Assembly: GCF_008831285.2 (NCBI RefSeq)
Contig: NC_045139.1
Location: forward strand, 33,391,706-33,455,705
DNA from: Nymphaea colorata
Lineage: Eukaryota; Streptophyta; Magnoliopsida; Nymphaeales; Nymphaeaceae
Reading direction: 5' to 3'
DNA length: 64,000 bases
The notes beneath the pieces are model-generated. The model was not told the DNA's origin. It was given only the letters and a program-made list of their open reading frames with translations, and did no database searches. Of the stretch, positions 50,020 to 59,862 are shown one piece after another; the first letter of the stretch is position 1, and each line of letters opens with the position of its first letter. The position numbers and the translations under genes are program-made.

Positions 50020-53000
50020 TCAGAGCATGCCGATGGCCCTTCCACACAGAATGGCGTTACCCGGCAAGGGCAGCTCGTCCCTCTCGGACGCAGTGGGTGC
50101 GCCCTTCCTTGTACCGTTCACCCTCAGGTACAGTTCCTGCCCCAAGAACTGCCTGTCCGCCATCTGGGACCGGATGTTCCACATCCCCTGGTTGTCCAGC
50201 TCCGTCATCACGGCCGTCCATCCTTGCGGGTACACTTGGACAGTCGACCTGGACACAGCGTCCACCATATTGTAGCTGTCCCTCTTGCTCTCGTTCCACG
50301 CCCCAACGTCCATCCTGCACCCAGATCAGATCATAACCCTTAATGGGCTTCCTCAATCTTTTATCATAATCTGGAACATGGGTTTACAATATCTCCTTTT
50401 TTCTAGATTTATGTAGCTTTGAAAAACATGAGAAAAGTCACCATTTTATGGAAATCTCACTTTATATCGAACTAAGGCTTCAACGGGTATAGCATAACTG
50501 ATCCGGTTAGGAGCATGCGAACGACATGTCTCTAATTCGATTCTCGTAAGCATTATAAGATATATTTGAAGCTCAGAACAGCTCAGAACCCTCGAAGAAC
50601 CCTCGAAAGACCTTCGGAGGCAGGGAGAATGAAGGGCCTTCAAGCCTTCCCCTTCAAGACGTGCTCACCCAAAAAAAAAAAAAAAAAAAAGGAACTAAGA
50701 ACACTTAATTACCCCACGACGAAGAAGTTGTAACCATCGATGTGCCAACTCTGGATCACGTCCTCTGAGTTCTGGAACACGATGTGGACGTAGCCGCGGT
50801 AGGGCACGTCGATGACGGAGGTGCCGGACGACGGGGACCGGCCGTCCGGAACGTCCGGGATGGCCGCGGGCGAGAAGACGTCGTCGATCTGGAAGTAGTC
50901 GGCGAGCTTCAGTGGCGTGTCGGGGTGGAGGAAGGAGACGCCGTTGACGGTGTAGCGCGGGAGACCGTCGAGGTTTGCCCGGTCGTTCTCGAGTAACAGG
51001 AATCGGGTTTCCCTGATGAGCCCGTATTGGAAGGACCCCTGGGGATTTGGCCGCGCTGCCTCTGCACTCAAATTCCACCTGCATTCATGTTCACGCACAA
51101 CAGTCAAATAGTTTTCTGAATCAATTCAGAAAATTAGAATATAATCTACATATATTTGATCCTACAAACTAATGTTTAGATTTCATGGTGTACAAAACTT
51201 AAGAACAAGTTGTCTGTTCCCCCAAAGGGGTTGGCACACTCATACACGATCATCGAGTATAATGGCGGAAGCGCTGTCAGTTTTCATTTCAAATTCTCCG
51301 GCAAAAACAAAAAGTAGACATTCACCTGTCTCAAATGACTTTATATGAAAATTGAAATATGCTTTTTAAAGGAAAAGGAATGCCCATGGCTATGGCTATG
51401 GCTAATTCACCTGATGGTGCGAGCTTGATGCATGGAGAAGAAGTAATCGAGGGGGTCGGGTCCCGGCGGGGGATGGCCAGAGGACGGGCCACCGGAGAAG
51501 CCGGAGTAACGGACGGTGGCGACGCCCCAGACCTCGTCGTCGAGGAACCGGGTGCTGGCGACCATGAAGTAGGCGCCGAGGGGTTGGTCCGCCCTGACGA
51601 TGACGGAGTAAGACTGCCCGACGTGAACGTCGAGGCTCTCGTACTGCCGCTGCACGGTGTAGGAGCCCTCCGTCTCCACCAGCAGCATTCTGTGGCTCTG
51701 TATCCGAAAATTCAAGGAAGCTTTTAGCCCCACATTTGAGATCCTCAATCTGTATGCCGCTCCTGCGCCAACGAATAATATTTTCACTGTAAAGAGATCA
51801 GAAGGAGAAGATTTAACATCTACCACTAAGCAATTAACGATGATTGTTGACTCCTTGATTAATTTGAAAGCGGAAAAGGATTGGTAACCTTTAACGCGGC
51901 CGTTCATTACCTACCCCACCTAGGATGTATAAACTCTTGAATCATGCTTCTTTGGAGGAAATATACGAGCCTTGCAAACATTCATATCTATGAGAAATTG
52001 ATCGATGAAATTCCTCAGAAACTTGCATACTTGTTTGTTGTAAGTGGATTTCTAATCAACAGATGGCATGCGCTCAGACCCATTTCAAATTTTGGAAAAT
52101 AATGTGGGAAGATGAAATGCTAGAGAAAAAAAAAGTAAGGAACTGAGATGATTCATGCCTGCATCCTGCGCTTAGGAGGAACCAATCTTGGGCATATGAA
52201 CGACAAGTGGGGGAGAAAGATCTACCTGGCTTAAACAGGAAATTTGTTTGATAGGGTCCGACGCCATTGATGAGTACCCCATCTGGTTGATAAGATAGTG
52301 GAAGGCCCAGTTGGAGTGGTAGTCTGAGTTCCTGCGGTAAGTTTTCTTCTCCTGTTACTTGGAGCTCAGAGACAGAGACAGAGATAGGGAGAGCTGACCC
52401 TGTAGTCTGTATTGTACCAGTCACCGATAAGAACGTCGAATTCATCACATGGGCAACCCAAGGGGAGGTTGACGACGTCGCCGCGGTTATTCACTCGAAT
52501 AGCGCCATAACCCCCAGCAGCCTTCTGCAACAGCAACGTCGGATAGTAAAAGAAGCTCCCAATCTGGTCCTTCACCTGAAAATGGTAGGTCCAGCTTCCT
52601 CCTGCAGGGATAGCGCAGTTCGTCTCCTGCGCCCCATCTTGCCATGAGTTCCTCCGCATCTGTATTCCATTCCTAAACACGTCCAAAGTAATTGCTGTTT
52701 TCTCTTAGTCTCTGAATTGAACTCCCATTATTAGACAGTTTATACTTGCGTTGGATGGAAATTTTTTCCACAGAAAACTGAACTTCTTTGAAACTGTTAT
52801 GCAGGGGATTCGATGCTACCATCTTAGATTATTCCCAAGAAGAACTAACCTATATATCCATCTTAAACTGAATGGTTTGTTCCCAAATTCATATCTAAAT
52901 TGTCACATAGAATCTCAGAATAGTACAGGGAGAAACAAACTCACCATGTAAGCAGGAAGGGCTCTGTGAGGTTGTTCCGAACGGTCACAGAGGCAACATC

Positions 53001-53317
53001 GTTGGTGGACACGCTCAATAGTGGCCCTGGAAATTGACCGTTGATCACTATAACCTGCCGGAAACTTCAAACAAGATGAGTTGCATGGAAGAAGAGAAAG
53101 TATAAAACGAAGAAGCAAGAAGGTAAGTTTAGAATATCACAAAGGACTTTTAGAAGAATAGAAGAGGACAAACCATCTTCTCGAGGTCTAGAGGAGATAA
53201 AAGAGAGTAGGAGACGGTCCAGTCGTAAGTTCTCAAAGGGTCGTCCGCAAGCACAGAGCCTGTGAGGAACCCCAAAAGCAACAGCAATGCTGGCGCAGAC
53301 TGCCGAAGGGAAGCCAT
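50020..53317 (-). CDS. SKS: SKU5-similar (SKS) multicopper-oxidase-like protein, seven exons
   Basis: Exons on the minus strand: 53317-53174, 53054-52945, 52672-52399, 52331-52226, 51762-51411, 51078-50713, 50314-50020. All introns are GT-AG and phases agree, giving 548 residues, the usual SKS length. A signal peptide (MASLRQSAPALLLLLGFLTG) leads into TYDWTVSY. Three cupredoxin domains follow, with INGQFPGPLLSV, RNSWQDGAQETNCAIPAG, DQIGSFFYYPTLLLQKAAGG, PDGVLINGVGPY and VIQSWHIDGYNFFVVG. The copper ligands of ascorbate oxidase are lost: WNGIQ replaces the HWHG-type site, and no HCH ligand set is present near the C terminus. So it should not oxidise. The sequence is closest to the pollen NTP303/Bp10-like branch, secreted to the wall, and no GPI signal is evident at the end (NAILCGRAIGML). 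A SINE lies in the last intron. Confidence 0.93.
50477..50691 (+). mobile_element. tRNA-derived SINE in the last SKS intron, with target duplication
   Basis: An A box (tatagcataactgatccgg) and B box (ctaattcgattctcg) near the start are followed by a body ending gtgctcaccc and a pure A20 tail at 50671-50690. The 8-bp duplication gaactaag lies at 50469-50476 and 50692-50699. The clean tail and exact duplication mark it as the youngest SINE in the window. It is on the strand opposite to the host gene and inside the intron 50315-50712. Confidence 0.85.
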
Positions 53318-53639
53318 TAACCGGCGCCTGATCTCAATGCCCGTCAATGGAATCAAATCCTTTCAAGGTTTCGGAACTCGGACAAATGGGTATAAGAATG
53401 AGTTCTGAGAGTTTATTTTGTAAAATCGAGAAGAAAGGAAGAGATTTTTTCACAGAAACTTACAGAAAGCAGAAGGTTTTTAACCCACCTTACTCAACAA
53501 AAACCCGTCTCCAAGAAGGAGAGGCACGATTCTTGCTTGATGGTAGTTACTTCACGTCGATCGGGAATGAACCAGAGAGGGCGGGCTTGAAAGGAGAAGC
53601 ACTTCACTTCAATTTGCGGCGCTCTCCATACTCCACACA

Positions 53640-53910
53640 GATCCAGGGATGTGAACGGGTCTGCAAGTTCCAATTTCTGATCTTAAACCGGTTCAGTCTA
53701 GAAAAATGGATCCAAGTCCAAATCCGACTTGGACTCGGTACACGGTTTAGGTGTTAGGTGGCTCCATACGAATTTGAATTTCAGATGCAAAAAAGATCCG
53801 ACCCGATTACATGCAGAGATCGGATCTCGAGTCTGAATCTGAATCCGATTGAGAAAAAGATTCGACCAAGTCAGTCAGGTAACTAGTGGATCCGTCCCAG
53901 TCCATGCGAT
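53640..53910. repeat. 'gatccgac/ctgaatc' dispersed repeat upstream of SKS
   Basis: Words agggatgtgaacggg, aaaagatccgacccgattac, tctgaatctgaatccgattg recur as at 43560-43985 and 62940-63330. It lies 300-600 bp upstream of the SKS start codon. Confidence 0.5.
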
Positions 53911-54300
53911 TTGTACCCCTCCACATTTAGTTAAGAATGGAATTTGAACCTACAAATCTGATCTGTGAGAAGAATTGCTCTGCAATGAGACATAACTCAA
54001 ACTAGGATTCCAAATCTATTAGTTGGTTCTTAAAAAAAACTGATGAATCGGAGGTTTATTAAGAAAAAAATATTGCAGACATTTTTGAAAAAAAAAATTA
54101 GAACACAAACATTTATAAAAATTTTCATGTGACATCTTCAAATTTCAGTTCAGACCAAAGGTGGGGATTGTGATGAATTATTTGACATAATACAATTATG
54201 AACCAGACCGAATCGGTTGGACAAGCCGACTTGGCCCCATTTGAGATAAGAAAGCGAACTTGAGATCGGTACGCAAAAATTTAGAGTTAAGACATTGGTA

Positions 54301-54499
54301 GGGGTGCGCCAGGCCCTAGCGGTAGTGCAACGCAAGGGCGACGCAAGAGGAGGCCCCAATAGCAAGCTACTGGTGGTGGCCAACCTCCCCCACAAGAAAT
54401 TAATTTAATATCGTGTGGTCACATGGACCACGTATCAGATATTAAACTGATAAGAACAGATACTACACTTGATCTTAGCCAAAAGGCCGAGAAAGGTAT
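54301..54499 (-). ncRNA. U2: U2 spliceosomal RNA gene
   Basis: Read from 54499 on the minus strand it begins ATACCTTTCTCGGCCTTTTG, then GATCAAGTGTAGTATCTG with the GTAGTA branch-site-pairing sequence, then the stem IIa/IIb region, an Sm-type site (AATTTCTTGTGG), two 3' stem-loops and the end GGCGCACCCC at 54301. At 199 nt it is full length. It pairs with the intron branch site in the spliceosome. A CA-N8-ACTCTAA stretch just past the end approximates the plant snRNA 3'-end signal. The promoter is intact, so it is probably expressed. Confidence 0.95.
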
Positions 54500-54960
54500 G
54501 AGTTTCACAGCTGTAGTTGGTCTCATTTTATAGGCCGCCGATCACCCTCGACTCCTTTCTTTCGATCGATACAGGACTAAAAGTAGAATGAGAAAGCAAA
54601 GGGGATTCTCTATCATGTGCCAACTGTGGGACAGCAGACACATTTAAGTCGGGCCGAAAGTGGATCCGTTACGAAAAAAGGATCCGACTATCTCACTAGA
54701 TCCAAGCCCATTTGTGCCAACGATGGCCAAAAATTTCATTGAAGTTCTTCCTGTCAATTTTTATAGAAAATTCGATATTTTGATCTCCTTTGTGTAGATC
54801 CAAGTGAAGATCGGGTCGAACTTAAACGGTAATTGGATTGGATCCAATACTTTAAAATGTGCCAAAAGTTGGATTGGACCCAAATTCAGTGCAGTAGAAA
54901 CTGGCAGAATCCTCAAACCAGATGCACGCCACTTGCAACGCGAAGCTTCCTGGAGGGTTC
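54406..54960 (-). repeat. Segmental duplication unit 1 (U2 5' half plus upstream DNA)
   Basis: The block from U2 nt 94 through the promoter and about 450 bp beyond is repeated at 57650-58240: cgccgatcaccctcgactcc, ttgtgccaacgatggccaaa and aaattcagt occur in both in the same order. Confidence 0.8.
54525..54578 (-). promoter_or_regulatory. U2 promoter: TATA box and USE-like box
   Basis: TATAAAAT at 54532-54525 lies 26-33 bases before the U2 start. AGTCCTGTATCGAT at 54578-54565 lies 32 bases further up. That spacing is the Pol II-type arrangement of plant snRNA genes, where the usual element is RTCCCACATCG. This box matches it at 8 of 11 positions. Confidence 0.75.
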
Positions 54961-54964
54961 AGGA

Positions 54965-56860
54965 CCGAATTTCTCCTTTCCTATCAAGAAAAAGGAAAGA
55001 GAAAAACTTGGATCAAAACCATGCGGTTGGTGTTTGTCTTTGTTCTTTAAACTGCTCATTTCTATCCTCATAGTACATATAAAAATGCATGCACCGTGAA
55101 TTTGTATCGCAGCTAAGTCAATCAATCTTTGGTATTGATCATGTAAGTTGGTTATAAGTTTGATTTTTATTGGGCGCTACTCTTCTCTACTGCAAAATTT
55201 GGCAGGAAATCGAAAAGAATAACCGTAGGTTCACCGAAGTCCAGATGCAGCTCGGGACCCCTGATGGTAGGAGGAATGAGGGAGGGCTTCGGCATCTCAT
55301 CCGGGCAGTGAGGTTCCCTTTTGCTCACCCAGATCATGCAAGTGGAAGTGTCTAACTATCTAATACCTAATCACCCAAAGAAAAATGTTTAGTAACCATG
55401 CTCATTAATCTCTCGTGACATCTTCCCATTTACATCTAGAAAGCGTACCATCTGAAAGTTATTTATGCAGCTTTCTTTCCATTTTATTCACATCCAGACC
55501 AACATTTTTGTTTCGGGCAACATATTCCACTAGGAAACATGTGAAACAAAAAAGAAAACTTGCCGTGTTAACATAGAAATTCAGAAACATTTCCATCCCT
55601 ATATTCGTAGCGTATCTAACAAACTAGAAAGTTTTTTGGAAGACCTTAATGCAAATATTCATTGCATGATGCATAACAAGATGTTCAGTAGCAATTTGTT
55701 GTAAACTAAAATAAAGTTATTTTTACAAATATATTCATGCCCTATATCTAATCATGTATATAACCTTATCGATGCTTTGAGGAAATCTCACCACCCGAAT
55801 GAGAGACAGATAGGCAAGTGTTCATTGATTAAAAACATTTCACTTGAATTTTATAATAGATCAGCTGCTGCAACTATGAATTTCACGATCAAAGCAACCA
55901 TATTAACGGATAGACAGGAACAATAATGCTATATATATAAATATATATATATAGATATAATCAACAAAAAATACATATTTTAGATTAGAAAATGGTAGGG
56001 TTTACAAGAATCATCTGCACCTTTTTTTAATACCATCGATTTTAACTGTTGAATTGTATATTTGATACCGATACATCGCTTATTATTTTAAATAAAATAG
56101 ATTTTTGTCCTTCGTCTAAAATTTATGAAAAAGTTTTGGTAGCAGATCACGTTTCACTAATTTAATGGAATGTGCTGAATCCATCTCTGTGATCTAAAAT
56201 TTGATCGAAAAAGAAAAGAGTAAGAACTTGGATGATATTGGAGATTCTTGAATATCACTCCTCTAAATGAATTGGATCGGAAAGGTTTTGGTACATTTGC
56301 TCGGACAAGTGGTTGGTAGGCAGCCAATTTCATGAGTGAGTGGCCGGAGCACCACACGCTCCTTGCGTTAACAAGGGGAACCGATGCACTAGTTGATATG
56401 CAACGCGAGCTTCAATCCATGCATAGAAGAAGCAGCTCTCAACCAAGAGAAGAAAATTAGATCTATGGTTCACAACTTCAATCAGATTGACTTAATGGAG
56501 TTGGTATTCAAACTCGAAAGTCGGGTGTTATTCTTGGAAACAGAAAGCTAAAAATGTGAGAATTTCAAACCTGCATAAAGATTCTTGTTTAGCTGGATCT
56601 CTCGTCGGGTTGGATTTGGGTCTGAATTTGAACGCAGAACTGAAATGCCTTAATCAAAATCTAATTATAATCGTTTTTATTCTTGCATCATAACTGGAAG
56701 ATTGACTTGGAACCACTTATACATAAGTAAATCCGACAATATTAACATCGGATCAATGATAATCTTCGAGTTAAAAAATTAATGATTCTATACCCAACTT
56801 CAGACAACAAACTTACTTTTTAGTGAGGAAAATTGGCAAAGAAAACTTTCGTTGAGTGTT
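54965..56860. other. No gene; spacer between U2 and U5
   Basis: Short anonymous frames. AT-rich from 55400 to 56150. No further snRNA motifs seen. Confidence 0.45.
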
Positions 56861-56862
56861 GT

Positions 56863-56993
56863 AAGGGATTTTCCCACACAGGAAAAATCCCTCCAAAAAT
56901 TGGCGTATGCCGCTTGTAGTGGAGAGCACACGGTATTCTTTAGTAAAAGGCGAAAGAATAGTTCGCTCTGCGCTCACCACGCGGCTGCGTGAG
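56863..56993 (-). ncRNA. U5: U5 spliceosomal RNA gene
   Basis: The minus strand carries the invariant U5 loop I in ATTCTTTCGCCTTTTACTAA, closed by the stem AACTATTCTTT/AAAGAATACC. The Sm site CCAATTTTTGGAGG and a strong 3' stem-loop (GGGATTTTTCC…GGGAAAATCCC) ending at 56865 follow. The 5' end is placed at about 56993 (give or take 6) from the TATA distance; length about 130 nt, a little over the usual 115-125. Loop I aligns the two exons during splicing. All parts are intact, so it is probably functional. Confidence 0.93.
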
Positions 56994-57016
56994 ACTAAAC
57001 GAGGCCCCCCTCCTTC

Positions 57017-57069
57017 TTATATAGGCGACTGTGGGCCACCAATTTCTTCCGGTTCATCGATACAGGACT
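57017..57069 (-). promoter_or_regulatory. U5 promoter: TATA box and USE-like box
   Basis: TATATAAG around 57024-57017 and AGTCCTGTATCGAT at 57069-57056, again about 32 bases apart. The box is identical to that of the U2 genes although the surrounding sequence is not. Confidence 0.75.
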
Positions 57070-57565
57070 AAATGTTGCACTTGCATTTTTTGAAGGATCG
57101 ACTTCTCGCCACAGGAAAAAAACGGAGGTCCGTCCGTGATTGGTTTTTGAGTTCTTTAATGCGCCCGAACCGTCAACCAGTTCGGGTCCACGACACCAAA
57201 TAATCAAAAGCCAAAATCGGGCTCTCTGAAAGCTTGGAATTCATGTTGGGATCTGGACTTGATTTGTGGAAGTGGGAGTCCAAATCCGAACCAAAGTTGA
57301 AAACCAGTTAAAAATGTCGATCTCTATGCTCCAAAGCGATGGACTTGAACAAATTGGACCCGGATTCTGTTTTCTCAGTTCTTGCCAGGCAGGGTTCACA
57401 TCACATGTATACCGTCGAGTAGATGCTTAACCAGCGGGTTTCACGTATAAAGCCTCATACTGTTGAGTAAGGCTACTCGAAATCCAGGTCCAAGCCATAC
57501 CCTTACAAAGCCTAATACTTAATATTTTTGGAACCAAGTTTTCTTAATAAAATCTCAAACTATCA

Positions 57566-57635
57566 GCATGACTAAAGATTAAATTAGTCAAAAAAATATG
57601 GCATGACTAAAGATTAAATTAGTCAAAAAAATATG
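57566..57635. repeat. Perfect 35-bp tandem duplication beside the truncated U2
   Basis: Two exact units, 57566-57600 and 57601-57635. On the minus strand each reads ATATTTTTTTGA, an Sm-like A-U7-G, followed by TGACTAA-loop-TTAGTCA, a 7-bp hairpin with an 8-nt loop. Confidence 0.9.
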
Positions 57636-57649
57636 GCATCCAGGTTAAA

Positions 57650-57744
57650 TTAATATCGTGTGGTCACATGGACCACGTATCAGATATTAAACTGATAAGA
57701 ACAGATACTACACTTGATCTTAGCCAAAAGGCCGAGAAAGGTAT
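57650..57744 (-). pseudogene. 5'-half U2 snRNA copy with intact promoter
   Basis: From 57744 downward the first 94-95 nt are identical to the complete U2 at 54499-54406, including the 5' stem, the GTAGTA branch-site sequence and stem II. Then the match stops: the family's Sm site and 3' stem-loops are absent. TATA (57770-57777) and the AGTCCTGTATCGAT box (57810-57823) are kept with the same spacing. As a normal U2 it cannot work. It might still be transcribed as a short RNA. Confidence 0.88.
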
Positions 57745-58240
57745 GAGATCCACGGTTGCAGTTGGTCCCATTTTATAGACCGCCGATCACCCTCGACTCC
57801 TTTCTTTCGATCGATACAGGACTAAAAGTAGAAAGAGAAAGCATAGGGGATTCGGCTGTGGGACAGCCGAACACATATGAGTCGGGCCGAAATTGGATCT
57901 GTTACCAAAAAAGGATCCGACTATCTCACCAGATCTAAGCCCGTTTGTGCCAACGATGGCCAAAAACTCATTTAAATGCTTCCAGAAGATTGATATTTTG
58001 ATTTCCTTTGTATAAACCAAAGCCCAAAAACTCATTTCAATGCTTCCAGAAGATTTGATATTTGATTTCCTTTGTATAAACCAAAGCAGGACCAGGTTTC
58101 GGGTCGAGGAGGATTTGCAAATGAATTGGATCCGTTACTGCAAAAATAGTTAAAAACGTTGGACTGGACTCAAATTCAGTACACTAGAAACCCGATCCAA
58201 AGTACGCTTAAAATCTAGGGTCGTCCAGGAGACTGAGGTC
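57650..58240 (-). repeat. Segmental duplication unit 2
   Basis: Copy of 54406-54960, about 10% diverged outside the U2 part, and itself carrying a 64-bp tandem duplication at 57961-58087 (caaaaactcattt..tgcttccagaaga). Confidence 0.8.
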
Positions 58241-58435
58241 CAGGTTGAACTCTTTATCTCATAGGATCCAAATGTAGCCAAGCACATAAAGTTGATCTGC
58301 TATAGTTCCAATGTTGGATTCAAAGAAACTGGTAAACACTGCATATTTCAGATAAGAGATGGGATAATGAACTCTCTGTTTCTCTGTATTTTGGTATCAG
58401 AACAAGAAACCCAAGTAGAGGAAGGAGGAAGATTC

Positions 58436-58960
58436 ATGAATGCAGCACCACCTCAGGTTCCAACTCCGAACAGGAGGCTTTTGAAGCAAATGTATCCGCC
58501 ATCTCCTTCCCCACCAGGGCCGCCACCACCGAATGTGCTTCTTCCTTTCGCCTCTCTCCATCATCATGACGGAACATCCCAGTCATTCGCCATAAGCCTC
58601 GTAACAGCGCTGATCTCCATGATCGCCTTCCTCCTCCTCAGTTCTGTGCTCAACTGCCTGAGCGGCTGGGCCCTGCAGTAGGCACTGGAGGCGTGGCCCC
58701 TGCGGCAGAGACGCAAGGCCCTCGACCTCAGCTTCATTCCGACGAGGGTGGTCCAGCTTGGCAGCTGCGCCGGGAGCGTGCCGGCCGGCGAGGACTGTCT
58801 TAGAGGGAGAGACGATCAGGGTGCTGCCGGTGTGCCGGCATCTGTTTCACAAGAAGTGCCTGGACTTGTGGCTGCTGCTTTCGAGCGGGGCACCTCCTCG
58901 TTGACGTGCCTCATCCGCCGGGATCCGATGGTCGACGGCGGTGGGGAACAGGCGTAACTG
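58436..58960 (+). pseudogene. RING-H2 (ATL-like) ubiquitin ligase pseudogene
   Basis: An open frame starts MNAAPPQVPTPNRRLLKQMY, has a Pro-rich stretch, then a membrane helix (FAISLVTALISMIAFLLL), and stops at a TAG (58679-58681) right after SGWALQ. The same frame continues as ALEAWPLRQRRKALDLSFIP to a Cys-containing stretch (QLGSCAGSVPAGEDC). The second half of the RING, VLPVCRHLFHKKCLDLW, is in another frame (about 58820-58875) and ends in a stop before any last Cys pair. Order (N-terminal helix, linker, RING-H2) is that of ATL-type E3 ligases. With a stop, a frameshift and no complete zinc site it should be dead. Confidence 0.8.
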
Positions 58961-58999
58961 ATTGCATTTGTGGTGGTGGTCTTCCTCTTCTTTTGGGAT

Positions 59000-59828
59000 C
59001 TAAATGTACAGGCACCAAACTCAGACATCTCAATCACCCTCAATCTCTAGGTTTCTTTGGTTTCCTTGTGAATTGGAAGGCAGGTTTTTTTTTTTCCTTT
59101 GATTTCTGAACTTCAAAAGGTACTTTCTCTTTTAATTTACTTGAAATTTTGATGGTCTCTGTCTCTGATTTGGGTAGCGATCAGTTCCCATATTTTGAAT
59201 TTCATAAGCAAAATGGGATTAGACAAGACTCCTGTTGTGCAGAGCTTGTTGCTGAGGCCCCCAATACAAATGAAGATGTGGATGCTTTAAAAGGCTAAAA
59301 TGCCTTCAATGAAGTACAAAACCATAATAAAAACAAAAATACACTTGTGTAGGAATTGGTATAAAAAAGTTTTTTCTGTTGTCCACCGCGTAAACTCAGG
59401 CCCTCCTCTAAAAACACACAATGCATGACGATACTTCGGGAGAGCCGGGTTTGATCCACTGCCCAATCCCATTGTGCCAACCCCGTTAAGATCCTAATGC
59501 AATCTATACTTAAATGATATTAAACGTTTGAAGCTTTTGTCTAGGCCACAAGATATTTCTTTTCTAATTTTAATCTCTTAACAAGTGGGAGGTGTTTGCT
59601 TGTCTAATTTTGCAAACGCGAGCTATTCAAGCCAAAAGTTTTTTTCTCGGTGGTATGGTTATAGGAACTTTCACATACCCTTTCTGATGTACTGCTAGCT
59701 GGAGCAAAGAAAACAACACAATGTCCAAAAAAATCAAATCAACTGTGGTTGTTTTGCAACAACAACATACTATTAACAGTAAATGTTAGCAAGTGGCCCC
59801 TTATGAGCCCCGTGCTTGTGTCTTTTTC

Positions 59829-59862
<34 letters not shown>

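Noticed and set aside
54622-54635. ctgtgggacagc, resembling the complement of the canonical USE, upstream of U2
   Set aside because: It lies about 125-135 bases from the U2 start, too far for the usual spacing, and is not shared with the U5 promoter.
58392-58405. Primer-binding-site-like tggtatcaga just upstream of the RING pseudogene
   Set aside because: No flanking LTR on either side; a chance match of ten bases.
59320-59490. Possible further SINE on the minus strand (GGTTGGCACAATGGGATTGG, then GATCAAACCC)
   Set aside because: The two box-like words are only about a dozen bases apart, much too close for a Pol III A and B box pair, and no second copy was found.
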